From: Candidatus Aminicenantota bacterium
Lineage (GTDB): Bacteria; Acidobacteriota; Aminicenantia; Aminicenantales; UBA4085
Direction: 5' to 3'
DNA: 45,677 nucleotides
Assembly: GCA_017883285.1 (NCBI GenBank)
Contig: JADGNV010000064.1
Coordinates: 1 to 45,677 of the forward strand
Positions 14,497 through 22,226 of this stretch are shown one piece after another. Made by a program: the position numbers and the translations under genes. Numbering within the stretch: position 1 is the stretch's first letter; every line of letters begins with the position of its first letter. The notes below the pieces were generated by a model. It was not told the DNA's origin. It did no database searches and saw nothing but the letters and a program-made list of their open reading frames with translations.

Positions 14497-15831
14497 TCAT
14501 GCGCCTGGCGCGGCGCCCTTCCGGACGGCCGCCAGGTCGAAAAGGCCTCGCGCCCGATCCTCCAAGAACACCGTTTCGTGGCGCTCGACGCCCGTGGACA
14601 CGATGGCCGCCTGGGCCTCGACCAGGTCTTCGATGGTCCGGAGATAGTCCTTGAAGGCTTGGGGAAGGGCGCGATCGTCCCTTGCGCCCCGGAGGGGTTC
14701 CTTCCAGCCGGGAACGCGCTTGTATTCGGGCACGACCTTGTCGAGGATCCAGGGCTCGGTGGGGAAGCCGGCGAGAAGGCTCCCGCGATACTTGTAGCCG
14801 GTGCAGATCCGGATCTCGTCCAGCCCGTCGAGGACGTCGGGCTTGGTGAAGGCCAGCCGCTCGATGCCGTTGATCCGGCAGGCGTAGGCGACGGCCACGG
14901 CGTCGAACCAGCCGCAGCGCCGGGGCCGGCCGGTCGTCGCCCCGAACTCGTCGCCCCGCTTGGCGATGAGCGGCCCGGGCGCGTCGAAGAGCTCGGTCGG
15001 AAAGGCGCCCGAGCCCACGCGCGTCGTGTAGGCCTTGGTGACCCCGAGGACCGCGTCGATCCGGGCGGGTCCGATGCCGAGGCCGGTGCAGGCCCCGCCG
15101 GCCGTGGAGTTCGAGGATGTCACGAAGGGATAGGTCCCATGGTCGACGTCGAGGAGCGCGCCCTGGGCGCCCTCAAAGAGGCAGGAGCTCCCGCCCTTGA
15201 TCTTGTGGGCCAGCAGCAGGCCGACGTCCTGGACGAACGGCCCGATTGCCGCGGCGTAGCGGGCAAAGTCCTCGCAGAGGGCTTCCGCATCAATTTCGGG
15301 GAGCCCGTGGGCCCGGAAGAACGCGTTCTTCTCGGCGGCGTTGTCTCGGATCTTCTCCCGCAGCACGCCGAGGTCGAGGAGATCGCCCGCCCGGATCCCG
15401 CGGCGCGCGACCTTGTCTTCGTAGGCCGGGCCGATGCCGCGGCAGGTGGTCCCGATCTTCTTCTCCCCCAACGCCGCCTCCCGGTATTTCTCCTCGAGGG
15501 CATGGTAGGGCAGGATCAGGTGCGCGGCCCGGCTGACGGCGATGTTCTCCTCGCGGACGTCGGCCACCTTCTTCAGCGCGGCGAGCTCGTCCAGGAACGC
15601 CCGGGGGTCCAGGACGACGCCGTTGCCGATGAGGCAGAGCGTATCGGGATGGAGGATGCCGGACGGAATCAGGTGGAGGATGATCTTCGTCCCGCGGACA
15701 TAGACCGTGTGGCCGGCGTTGTGGCCGCCCTGGTAGCGGGCGACGACGTCGAACGAGGGGGTCAGGAGATCGACGATCTTGCCCTTCCCCTCATCACCCC
15801 ACTGCGTGCCGAGAACGACGATGTTGGCCAT
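14497..15831 (-). CDS. purA: Adenylosuccinate synthetase
   Basis: GTP-dependent first committed step of AMP synthesis from IMP and aspartate. The 444-aa protein has the P-loop-like GTQWGDEGKGKIVD at residues 8-21 with the catalytic Asp, GHNAGHTVYV near 36, the SS-containing segment TSSNSTAGGACTGLGIGP, TTGRPRRCGWFDAVA and the C-terminal STGVERHETV. The start is supported by GAGAGGAGT upstream. It lies 16 nt downstream of a porin gene in the rubrerythrin-headed unit and is probably co-transcribed with it. Confidence 0.97.
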   Translation of the reverse strand: MANIVVLGTQWGDEGKGKIVDLLTPSFDVVARYQGGHNAGHTVYVRGTKIILHLIPSGILHPDTLCLIGNGVVLDPRAFLDELAALKKVADVREENIAVSRAAHLILPYHALEEKYREAALGEKKIGTTCRGIGPAYEDKVARRGIRAGDLLDLGVLREKIRDNAAEKNAFFRAHGLPEIDAEALCEDFARYAAAIGPFVQDVGLLLAHKIKGGSSCLFEGAQGALLDVDHGTYPFVTSSNSTAGGACTGLGIGPARIDAVLGVTKAYTTRVGSGAFPTELFDAPGPLIAKRGDEFGATTGRPRRCGWFDAVAVAYACRINGIERLAFTKPDVLDGLDEIRICTGYKYRGSLLAGFPTEPWILDKVVPEYKRVPGWKEPLRGARDDRALPQAFKDYLRTIEDLVEAQAAIVSTGVERHETVFLEDRARGLFDLAAVRKGAAPGA

Positions 15832-15847
15832 GCGACTCCTCTCGGAT

Positions 15848-16861
15848 CTAGAAATGGACGGCGGCCTGGAGCCGTAACACCGGGTTCCGGCGGGTCGATG
15901 CGTCCCGGACGTCGAAATCGTATTCGCCCTTCAAAAGGACGTTCGGCTGGAGCGCGTAGACGAGCCCGACCGACCAGAGGCTGCGCCGGTCCGAGAGGCC
16001 CGCGCCCGGCACATCGGGCGGCGCGAAGCCGGGCCCGTGGAAGGGATCGTCGTACCGCCCTTTCTGGTAGGCGACGATCGGGCTCCAGCCGCCGAATTTC
16101 AAGGCCAGCTCGACGAACCAGCCCTCGGCCGTCCCGGCGGCGAAGGGCGCGGGATTGGCGATGTCGGCCTTAGCGTATTCGCCCGCCAAGCGGATATTTT
16201 CCGTGGTCCAAGTCGCATCGAGGCCTTTGAGCGTCAGGTTCCGCGTCCCCTCCACGTCCATCCGGCCGGCGTAATAAGACGCTCCGACTTCGAGGTTTTG
16301 GCCCCAGAGGATCCCGATCCGGCCGCCCCGGCCCTTGTCGCCATTGTTGTCGGCGAACTGCTGGCCCGCGCCGAGGCGGTCCGCCTCGGCGAGCCCGTTG
16401 CCGAGATACGAGGCATAGACCACGGGACCGATCCGGCCGTCGATGAGGACCCCGAGGTCGCGCCAGTTCGCGGGCGCGAGCCAGCCGAGGGTGACCGGCG
16501 GCTCGACGAGCCGCGTCTGGAAGGCCCGGGACGATTCATTGTACTTGCCGAAGGGGACGAGGAACAGGCCGGCGCGGGCCTGCAAGGAGTCGGAAGCCCG
16601 GAACGCGACCCAGGCCTGTTGGATTTCGAACCGGGTGGCGGACCGGGCCAGGATCTCCAGAGCGTACGCAAAAGCGGGGGAGAATTCCCCCGAAACGAAC
16701 AGCCCGGCCGTGAGGTTCTGGATGCTGCCGCCCGCATAGGGATCCGGCGCGCTCCCTTTGAGGAAATCGAGGGAGAAATATCCGCCCAGGCGGACTTGGG
16801 CCGGAGCGGGAGCGGCCGCGGCGGCGGCGATCAGGAGAGCGGCGATCAGGCGCGTCTTCAT
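15848..16861 (-). CDS. Porin-like outer-membrane protein
   Basis: A 337-aa protein with a strong signal peptide (MKTRLIAALLIAAAAAAPAPAQ) and alternating amphipathic strands resembling OprO/OprP or phosphate-selective porin-like barrels (GGYFSLDFLKG, GLFLVPFGKYNESSRAFQ, WSVGLVYALQPNVLLKGEYDF). It ends in LQAAVHF with a terminal Phe. The ATG at 16859-16861 overlaps the flavoprotein stop as ATGA. The family is suggested by strand pattern rather than a diagnostic motif; the transported solute is unknown. Confidence 0.7.
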   Translation of the reverse strand: MKTRLIAALLIAAAAAAPAPAQVRLGGYFSLDFLKGSAPDPYAGGSIQNLTAGLFVSGEFSPAFAYALEILARSATRFEIQQAWVAFRASDSLQARAGLFLVPFGKYNESSRAFQTRLVEPPVTLGWLAPANWRDLGVLIDGRIGPVVYASYLGNGLAEADRLGAGQQFADNNGDKGRGGRIGILWGQNLEVGASYYAGRMDVEGTRNLTLKGLDATWTTENIRLAGEYAKADIANPAPFAAGTAEGWFVELALKFGGWSPIVAYQKGRYDDPFHGPGFAPPDVPGAGLSDRRSLWSVGLVYALQPNVLLKGEYDFDVRDASTRRNPVLRLQAAVHF

Positions 16862-18060
16862 AGAAGGCCGAAATCGAAGGTCTCTTCGAGCAGGTCCCGT
16901 TTCCACTTGTCGACGGGAATCTTCCGGCTCACGCCCCGGGTGATGGCGCTGAGGCCGGTCTTCGTCCCCATCCAGATCGCCCCGACGAGGGCGTCGTTGC
17001 GGAGGACGATTTTCTTGTAAATTCCCTCTTCGGGCTTCTCGAGCCGGATCTCCTCGAATCCCGGCCCCTGAGGATTGACGGTGCCGACCGACGTGAGATG
17101 GACGCCGGCCACCTTGAGTGTGTTGGACGGGACGGTCCCTTCGTAGACCTTTCTCTGGCCGAGGATGTTCGCGGCCACGAGGCGCGCCTGGTCGAAGGAC
17201 GCGGGGATGATCCCGTAGACGGCGTCGCCGCGCTGGATCCCGTCGCCGGCGGCGAAGATGCGGGGACGGCTGGTCTGCAGGAATTCGTCGACCAGCACCC
17301 CGCGGTCGGTCTGCAGGCCGGCGTCGCGGGCCAGGCCCAGGTTCGGCCGGACCCCCGTGGCCAGGATGACCGTGTCCGCCTCGACCGTGAGGCCGTTCTT
17401 GAACCGCAGGCCGCGCACGTCGGTCCCGCCCAGGATCTCGTCCGTGGCCGTGCCGAGCCGGACGCGGATGCCGGTCTTTTCGATTTCGCGCCGGAGCAAC
17501 GCCCCGCCCGCCGGGTCGAGCTGGCGCGGCAGGAGATAATCGAAGAACTCCACGACCTCGACTTCAGCCCCCCGGCTCCTCAGCGCCCGGGCGATCTCGA
17601 GCCCCAAGAGCCCGCCGCCGAGTACCGCGGCCCGGGGATGCTCCTTCAAGTAATCGAGAAGGGCCAGCGCGTCGCCGAGCGTCCGGAGGGTGAAGACACC
17701 TCGCTTCTCCGCTCCGGGAATGGGCGGCGGCGCAGCCGAGGCCCCATTGGCGAGCAGGAGGACGTCATAAGGAATCCGGCGGCCGCCGGCCGCGAGAACG
17801 TGATGCTCGTCGGGGACGAGCTTCTCGACCGGCGTCCCGGTATGGACCTCGAGGCGGTGCTGGGCATACCACTTTTCGGGAAAGGCGAACAGACGGTCGA
17901 AGGGAAGTCTGCCGGCGATGAATTCGATCAGGTTCGGCCGAGGATAATAGAGGTGCGGCTCCGCGGCGAAGATCTCGATTCCGACCTCCGGGTCCGTCTC
18001 ACGGAGCGTCTTGGCCGCAAGCGTGCCCGCGATCCCGTTGCCGACGATGATGACCTGCAT
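16858..18060 (-). CDS. FAD-dependent oxidoreductase, NADH:rubredoxin reductase-like
   Basis: A 400-aa two-dinucleotide-binding-domain flavoprotein. The N-terminal FAD motif is IIVGNGIAGTLAAKTL, the NAD(P)H motif is VLGGGLLGLEIARALRSRGA near residue 145, and the second FAD motif is IFAAGDGIQ. This layout fits NADH:rubredoxin reductases and the related NirB N-terminal domain. It lacks a redox-active CxxxxC of thioredoxin reductases. Its gene lies 35 nt after rubredoxin and downstream of rubrerythrin, so the set NADH to flavoprotein to rubredoxin to rubrerythrin forms a plausible peroxide-reducing chain. Start chosen at MQVIIVG. Confidence 0.85.
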   Translation of the reverse strand: MQVIIVGNGIAGTLAAKTLRETDPEVGIEIFAAEPHLYYPRPNLIEFIAGRLPFDRLFAFPEKWYAQHRLEVHTGTPVEKLVPDEHHVLAAGGRRIPYDVLLLANGASAAPPPIPGAEKRGVFTLRTLGDALALLDYLKEHPRAAVLGGGLLGLEIARALRSRGAEVEVVEFFDYLLPRQLDPAGGALLRREIEKTGIRVRLGTATDEILGGTDVRGLRFKNGLTVEADTVILATGVRPNLGLARDAGLQTDRGVLVDEFLQTSRPRIFAAGDGIQRGDAVYGIIPASFDQARLVAANILGQRKVYEGTVPSNTLKVAGVHLTSVGTVNPQGPGFEEIRLEKPEEGIYKKIVLRNDALVGAIWMGTKTGLSAITRGVSRKIPVDKWKRDLLEETFDFGLL

Positions 18061-18095
18061 CCGTTTCCCGCCCGTCCCCTCGCTGTCCGGGGGGA

Positions 18096-18260
18096 TCAGT
18101 CGTTGACTTTCTGGAAGAACTCTTTCCCTACGCCGCACTGTGGACAGACCCAGTCCTCGGGAAGGGCCTCGAACGCCGTGCCGGGGGCAACGCCGTTCTC
18201 CGGATCTCCCGCCGCGGGGTCATAAACGTATCCGCAAGCCGTGCATTCCCATTTTGCCAT
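18096..18260 (-). CDS. Rubredoxin
   Basis: A 54-residue rubredoxin. Two iron-binding knuckles are visible: CTACG (C6, C9) and CPQCG (C39, C42), with the typical [18 protein letters not shown] and [11 protein letters not shown] between them and hydrophobic core residues W4, Y11, W37 conserved. It is a one-electron carrier in the cytoplasm. It is placed between rubrerythrin and the rubredoxin-reductase-like flavoprotein. GAAAGGAGC precedes the ATG at 18258-18260. Confidence 0.97.
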   Translation of the reverse strand: MAKWECTACGYVYDPAAGDPENGVAPGTAFEALPEDWVCPQCGVGKEFFQKVND

Positions 18261-18304
18261 GACCGTGCTCCTTTCGTGAATTCGGCGGCCCCTCCGGCCT
18301 CAGC

Positions 18305-18337
18305 CCTCCAGGAGGACTAAATCAGTCCTCCTGGAGG
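18305..18337. repeat. Perfect 14-bp hairpin at the end of the rubrerythrin gene
   Basis: CCTCCAGGAGGACT (18305-18318) and its exact complement AGTCCTCCTGGAGG (18324-18337) flank a 5-nt loop that holds the rubrerythrin stop codon. There is no T-run on either side, so a simple intrinsic terminator is unlikely. It lies between rubrerythrin and rubredoxin in one unit and may act as an mRNA processing or stability element. Confidence 0.7.
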
Positions 18338-18774
18338 ATCTGCTTCTCGTATTCCTGCTCCAAGCGGAGCTTGTGGCCTTTCTCCTGTTGGATGAGGAAG
18401 GCGAGAAGGCGTCGGAACTCCGGATCAGCGGCCGCGTCCCGAAGCCCGGTATAGAGTTCGATCGCCTTCTCTTCCTTCCGGGCGGCGAAGATGAGGAGAT
18501 CCTGGAACCCGCTGTCAGACCCGAGCGGCTCCTCGATGAGGTCGTCGCTGATCTTGAGATCCGGAATCTCGCGGTCCGTGAAGGCGACGGCCTTCCCATC
18601 GGCGATGTTCTCGAGCAGCCGCTTGTGGTTCTTCTCCTCGGTTTGGAGCTCGAGGAGAAGCGCCTGGACGAGCGGATCGGCGGCATCCCGGGCCAGGTCG
18701 CCGTACGACAAGGCGGCCTCTTCCTCGCGTTCGATGGCGAAGCGGAATATCTCGGCGGTTGAGGCGAAGGTCAT
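18322..18774 (-). CDS. Rubrerythrin-like ferritin-fold protein
   Basis: A 150-aa diiron four-helix bundle with the ligand pattern repeated in two halves: Glu in FAIEREEEAALSYGDL then QTEEKNHKRLL (E-E-x-x-H type), and Glu in AARKEEKAIELYTGL then IQQEKGHKLRLE. It has no fused rubredoxin domain, but a rubredoxin gene follows 61 nt downstream and a rubredoxin-reductase-like gene after that. Expected role: reduction of hydrogen peroxide in an anaerobe. The 14-bp hairpin overlaps its last codons. It has a near-consensus promoter and a GC-rich leader of about 90 nt. Confidence 0.85.
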   Translation of the reverse strand: MTFASTAEIFRFAIEREEEAALSYGDLARDAADPLVQALLLELQTEEKNHKRLLENIADGKAVAFTDREIPDLKISDDLIEEPLGSDSGFQDLLIFAARKEEKAIELYTGLRDAAADPEFRRLLAFLIQQEKGHKLRLEQEYEKQILQED

Positions 18775-18870
18775 CGGTTGCTCCCGGCGGCGGCCGCGAA
18801 ACGCCCCTCGTCGGTCCGAGCGGGGGGGAGATGTTCGCGGCCCCGCGAATCATCGGATGTCTGAATTTTC

Positions 18871-18898
18871 ATTATAGCCAAACAGGCGGAATTGTCAA
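18871..18898 (-). promoter_or_regulatory. Near-consensus promoter of the rubrerythrin-rubredoxin unit
   Basis: On the minus strand TTGACA (18893-18898), 16-bp spacer, TATAAT (18871-18876). Both hexamers are perfect. The transcript would start near 18864, giving a leader of about 90 nt that contains a TTCGCG...CGCGAA hairpin (18834-18849) before the ATG at 18774. Confidence 0.8.
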
Positions 18899-18914
18899 TT
18901 TGGAGAGTCTGCCC

Positions 18915-19739
18915 TCAGGCGCGGTCCTTCTGGCATCGGGGGCAGTGGAAGCTGCTCCGGCCGCCGATGACCCGGCGGAGGACCGGCTCGCCGCAGCGGA
19001 CGCACGGCTCGCCTTTCCGGCCGTAAACCCGGTGGGCATTCTGGAATCGCCCGTCCATGCCGTCGGCGTCCCTGTAATCGCGGATGGAGGATCCGCCCGC
19101 GGCCACCGCCCCCTCCAGAATCTTCCGGACGGACGCCCCCAGCCTCCGGATTTCCGGGGCGGTCAGCGACCCGGCCGGCCGCAGCGGATGGAGGCCCGCG
19201 TCGAACAGGATCTCGTCCGCGTAGATGTTTCCGATCCCGGCCAGGAAAGCCTGGTTGAGGAGGAGGCTCTTCAGCCGGCCCTTCCGCCGCCGAAGGAGCC
19301 GGCTGAACTCCGCGGGGCCCGTCTCGAGCGGCTCCGGCCCCAGCCCACAGAGCGCCTCGGATTCGAGGGGCCGGTCCGTGACCAGGACCCGCAGCACGGC
19401 AAACTTCCGGACGTCGCGGAAACGGAGCTCGCGGCCATGCCCCCGGAACGCGATGCAAAGGCGCGTATGCGTGTCGACCGGAGCGCGGCGCGGCGTCCAG
19501 TGGAACTGGCCGGTCATCTTCAGGTGGAAGAGGAGGTGGACGCCGCCTTCGCAGCTCACGAGGAGCATTTTCCCGCGGCGGCGGACGCTTTCGATTCTCT
19601 TGCCGCGGAGCTTCAGAAGGTCCGCCGCGTCGCCGCGGACGAGCTTCGGCAGCAAGAGCCGGACATCGGCGATCGTCAGCCCGACGATCTTCGGACGCAG
19701 GCTCGCGGCGATGGTTTCGACTTCGGGAAGCTCAGGCAT
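18915..19739 (-). CDS. mutM: Formamidopyrimidine-DNA glycosylase
   Basis: Excises 8-oxoguanine and Fapy lesions from DNA. The 274-aa protein begins with the obligatory MPELPEVETI (catalytic Pro2 and Glu3), has the beta-hairpin RGKMLLV with the conserved Lys, LKMTGQF, the helix-two-turn-helix GIGNIYADEILF, and a C-terminal zinc finger with CxRC (PCVRCG) and CPRC. The start is therefore certain. A TATAAT sits only 6 nt before the ATG and there is no ribosome site, so the mRNA is predicted leaderless. It ends just before the rubrerythrin promoter. Confidence 0.97.
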   Translation of the reverse strand: MPELPEVETIAASLRPKIVGLTIADVRLLLPKLVRGDAADLLKLRGKRIESVRRRGKMLLVSCEGGVHLLFHLKMTGQFHWTPRRAPVDTHTRLCIAFRGHGRELRFRDVRKFAVLRVLVTDRPLESEALCGLGPEPLETGPAEFSRLLRRRKGRLKSLLLNQAFLAGIGNIYADEILFDAGLHPLRPAGSLTAPEIRRLGASVRKILEGAVAAGGSSIRDYRDADGMDGRFQNAHRVYGRKGEPCVRCGEPVLRRVIGGRSSFHCPRCQKDRA

Positions 19740-19745
19740 CGGTCT

Positions 19746-19751
19746 ATTATA
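19746..19751 (-). promoter_or_regulatory. mutM -10 box, leaderless arrangement
   Basis: A perfect TATAAT within TATATATAAT on the minus strand is separated from the mutM ATG by only 6 nt. No clear -35 was found at 16-18 bp. Because MutM needs Pro2 exposed, the ATG is fixed, which makes the leaderless reading strong. Confidence 0.6.
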
Positions 19752-19840
19752 TATAAATGAAGCGTTTTCTTATCCCAATGGCTTTATGCAGTGCCCGAGC
19801 TAGGCGCATGAAAGCCCCGCGCCCCCCATACGTATGCCGA

Positions 19841-19967
19841 CCGAGGGATCAAGGGGCGGCCCTAAGGATCCCATAGCGGAGGGGGGGCCCCCATCGCTTT
19901 CGATGGGGGGGGGGAACCGACGGGACTGGTTCCCCAGGGAGCCGTGGGCCGCCCCTTGACCCCTCGG
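19841..19967 (-). repeat. Dispersed structured element, copy A
   Basis: Outer arms 19841-19862 and 19946-19967 are a 22-bp inverted repeat with one mismatch. Inside lie a conserved hairpin GGGGAACC (19911-19918) / GGTTCCCC (19928-19935) and a second hairpin CCCCCATCG (19888-19896) / CGATGGGGG (19901-19909) with loop CTTT. A 22-nt block (19913-19934) and a 16-nt block (19872-19887) are identical, on the opposite strand, to copy B at 27344-27466. It fills most of the 282-nt gap between mutM and the next plus-strand gene and encodes no protein. Strand is given relative to copy B. Confidence 0.85.
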
Positions 19968-20021
19968 CTATTCCGTCTTGCTTGATTTCAAACTCTCTTT
20001 CATTTAAACTCTGCCCTGACC

Positions 20022-20390
20022 ATGAACATCAAAGGCCTTCTCTCGATGGTCCTCGGGTGGCTCGTCCCGGGGCTGGGGCACATCGTTCAGAAGAAATACG
20101 CGCGCGGGCTCGTCTTCTTCGTCTCGATCCTGGCCATGACCGGCCTGGGCCTCGCCATGGGGGGCAAAATCTACCCCTTCCAGACCGAGAACCCGTTGAC
20201 CATCCTCGCCTTCTTCGCCGACATCGGCAACGGGACCGTGTATCTCCTGTCGCGCCTCTTGCCGATCGGCCTCGGCGACCTGAAGCTCGTGACCTTTGAA
20301 TTCGGGACGGCCTACATCGCCGGAGCGGGGCTCCTGAACTTCCTCATCGCCCTCGACGCCCTCGACATCGCCGCGGGGAAGAAATCATGA
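20022..20390 (+). CDS. DUF6677-like small integral membrane protein
   Basis: A 122-aa hydrophobic protein starting MNIKGLLSMVLGWLVPGLGHIVQKKYARGLVFF, the pattern of a small family (DUF6677-like by recollection) seen in Acidobacteria-related genomes. It has about three membrane segments (6-20, 28-48, 98-115). No catalytic motif is visible and function is unknown. There is no ribosome site before the ATG; a weak TTGATT-17-TAAACT promoter ends 11 nt upstream. It overlaps the next small membrane gene by ATGA, so the two are coupled. Confidence 0.7.
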   Translation: MNIKGLLSMVLGWLVPGLGHIVQKKYARGLVFFVSILAMTGLGLAMGGKIYPFQTENPLTILAFFADIGNGTVYLLSRLLPIGLGDLKLVTFEFGTAYIAGAGLLNFLIALDALDIAAGKKS

Positions 20391-20566
20391 TCTTCAAGAG
20401 CCATCTCGTCTCGATGATCGTCTACGCCTTCTTCGTGGCGGTCGTCCTGGCCCTCCTGCGGCGCGGCGAGAAGCGGGCCCGGATCCGGTACGCCCTGTTC
20501 CTCTTCCTCATCATGGTCGGAGGGGCGATCCTCTTCGGCTGGTTGATGTATCTCTTCACACTCTAG
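20387..20566 (+). CDS. Small membrane protein (59 aa)
   Basis: The ATG overlaps the preceding stop as ATGA. The peptide has two hydrophobic helices (about 5-22 and 36-58) separated by a basic loop RRGEKRARIR, so both ends likely face the same side. Codon use is GC3-rich like the neighbours. No family is recognised. Its fixed coupling to the DUF6677-like gene suggests a two-subunit membrane assembly (inference). ftsE begins 64 nt downstream with its own -10 box. Confidence 0.65.
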   Translation: MIFKSHLVSMIVYAFFVAVVLALLRRGEKRARIRYALFLFLIMVGGAILFGWLMYLFTL

Positions 20567-20614
20567 GTTTATCCTCCCCCGTCCGGAAAACCGGTAGGCC
20601 CGCACTTTCGTTTC

Positions 20615-20623
20615 TGCTATAAT
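20615..20623 (+). promoter_or_regulatory. ftsE extended -10 promoter, leaderless arrangement
   Basis: TGCTATAAT is a perfect extended -10 (TGnTATAAT). Seven nt later comes the ftsE ATG, so the transcript should start at or next to the start codon. No ribosome site is present. Confidence 0.6.
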
Positions 20624-20630
20624 TTTCCCG

Positions 20631-21296
20631 ATGATCGAGCTCCACCACGTCTGGAAGCAGTACCAGAAATCCTCATGGGCCCTCTCGGACGTGACGCTCA
20701 CGATCCCGAAAGGCGAGTTCTGCTTCATCACCGGTCCGAGCGGCTCGGGGAAGTCCACGCTCCTGAAGACCCTCTACCGGGAGATCGTCCCGACCGAGGG
20801 CCAGGTGATCATCGGCGGCCGGAACATCCTCCTCATCCCCGACCACCGGATCCACGCGATCCGCCGCCACATGGGCATCGTCTTCCAGGACTTCCGGCTG
20901 ATGTACCACAAGCGCGTGTTCGAGAACGTGGCCATCGCCCTCCGCGTGCTCGGCGCCTCGCCCAAGGACCTGAAGCGGAAGGTGTTCATCGCCCTGCGCA
21001 TGGTCGACCTCCATTCCAAGATCTGGGAGTTCCCCTCCGAGCTCTCCTACGGCGAACAGCAGCGGGTGGCGATCGCCCGGGCCGTGGTCAACAATCCGCG
21101 GATCCTCCTCGCCGACGAGCCCACCGGGAACCTCGATCCCGCCCTGGCCCACGAGATCTTCACCCTGTTCAAGGAGATCAACGCCCAGGGGACGACCGTC
21201 GTCATCTGCACCCACGACCGGGAGCTCATTCGGCGCTTCGGCGGCCGCTTGCTCTCCCTGCACGAGGGCAAGCTCCACGGAAAGGATGTCGGATGA
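20631..21296 (+). CDS. ftsE: Cell-division ABC transporter ATP-binding protein FtsE
   Basis: Cytoplasmic ATPase of the FtsEX complex that controls septal peptidoglycan hydrolysis. The 221-aa protein has Walker A GPSGSGKST, Q-loop VFQDFRLM, Walker B ILLADEPTGNLDP, H-loop THD, and the FtsE start MIELHHVWKQYQ. The ABC signature reads LSYGEQQR rather than the usual LSGGEQQR. It overlaps ftsX by 4 nt (ATGA). No EnvC-type M23 peptidase follows ftsX; a RodZ-like gene does instead. Confidence 0.95.
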   Translation: MIELHHVWKQYQKSSWALSDVTLTIPKGEFCFITGPSGSGKSTLLKTLYREIVPTEGQVIIGGRNILLIPDHRIHAIRRHMGIVFQDFRLMYHKRVFENVAIALRVLGASPKDLKRKVFIALRMVDLHSKIWEFPSELSYGEQQRVAIARAVVNNPRILLADEPTGNLDPALAHEIFTLFKEINAQGTTVVICTHDRELIRRFGGRLLSLHEGKLHGKDVG

Positions 21297-22192
21297 CCCT
21301 GCCCAAGATCCGCTACTTCCTGCGCGAGGCCCTGCACAACCTCTGGCAGTTCAAAACGCGGCACCTCTTCTCCCTGACCATCATCTGCCTGTCATTCGTC
21401 ACCGTGGGCGTCGTCCTGTCGCTCTCGGGCAACTTCCGCGTCCGGGCGAAGGAGCTGTCGAAGAACCTGACCGTGGTGTTTTACCTCCGCAAGGACGTCG
21501 CGGACGCCGAGCGCGAGGCCGTCGAGGCCCGGGTCCGCCGCTCGCCCCTGATCGGGGCCGTCAAGTCCGTCGGCCCGGAGCAGGCCCTGGACCGCTTCCG
21601 GACGAACTTCCCCGACCTCCGGGACATCCTCCAGAACCTCGGAACCAATCCCTTCCCCGCCTCGGTCGAGGCCTCGCTCAAGGAGGGCGGCTTCGCCGCG
21701 GAGGAGATCCTGGCCTTCATCGCCGAGGTCCGGAAAAGCCCCGGCGTCGAGGACGTCCAGTTCAGCCGCGATTGGGCAGACAAGGTCCGCGCCCTCGGCC
21801 GGCTGGTGGAGGCGGCGGGCTTCTTCCTGGGCGGGATTTTGATCCTGGCCTCGCTTTTCATCATTTCGAACGTCATCAAGCTCAACGTCCTGGCCCGGCG
21901 CTCCGAAATCGAGATCCTCCGCCTCGTCGGGGCGACCAACACCTTCATCCGGGTCCCGTTCCTCATCGAAGGAGTGATGATGGGCGTGGCGGGCAGCGCC
22001 CTGTCGCTTCTGATCGTCCTGTTCCTCGTCAAGTCCTTCCCCCTCTACCTGGGCAGCTCGCTTGGTGCGCTCCAGGAGCTCGTCAGTTTCCGCTACCTCC
22101 GCTGGACCGAGGTCCTCGGCCTCCTCGGCGGCGGAGGGCTCGTGGGCTTCCTCGGCAGCCTGAGCTCTATCGCCCGGTTTTTAAAGATTTGA
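21293..22192 (+). CDS. ftsX: Cell-division protein FtsX
   Basis: Membrane partner of FtsE, 299 aa. Topology fits FtsX: a cytoplasmic start, TM1 (about 25-47), a periplasmic domain of about 130 residues that recruits hydrolase activators, then three TM helices (about 182-203, 225-250, 270-292) with the family block NVIKLNVLARRSEIEILRLVGAT after TM2. The ATG overlaps the ftsE stop. Its TGA lies within the -35 of the rodZ-like promoter. Confidence 0.94.
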   Translation: MTLPKIRYFLREALHNLWQFKTRHLFSLTIICLSFVTVGVVLSLSGNFRVRAKELSKNLTVVFYLRKDVADAEREAVEARVRRSPLIGAVKSVGPEQALDRFRTNFPDLRDILQNLGTNPFPASVEASLKEGGFAAEEILAFIAEVRKSPGVEDVQFSRDWADKVRALGRLVEAAGFFLGGILILASLFIISNVIKLNVLARRSEIEILRLVGATNTFIRVPFLIEGVMMGVAGSALSLLIVLFLVKSFPLYLGSSLGALQELVSFRYLRWTEVLGLLGGGGLVGFLGSLSSIARFLKI

Positions 22193-22217
22193 CACAAGTC
22201 CTTGATGGGCCTAACAT
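22189..22217 (+). promoter_or_regulatory. Promoter of the RodZ-like gene, leaderless arrangement
   Basis: TTGACA (22189-22194, overlapping the ftsX stop), exactly 17 bp, TAACAT (22212-22217). The start codon follows 9 nt after the -10 with no ribosome site, so the mRNA would have a leader of about 0-3 nt. Confidence 0.75.
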
Positions 22218-22226
22218 TATTAAGCC

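Noticed and set aside
19841-19967. Integron attC site interpretation of the structured element
   Set aside because: The element is palindromic but I could not find the GTTRRRY/RYYYAAC core sites, and there is no integrase or cassette array.
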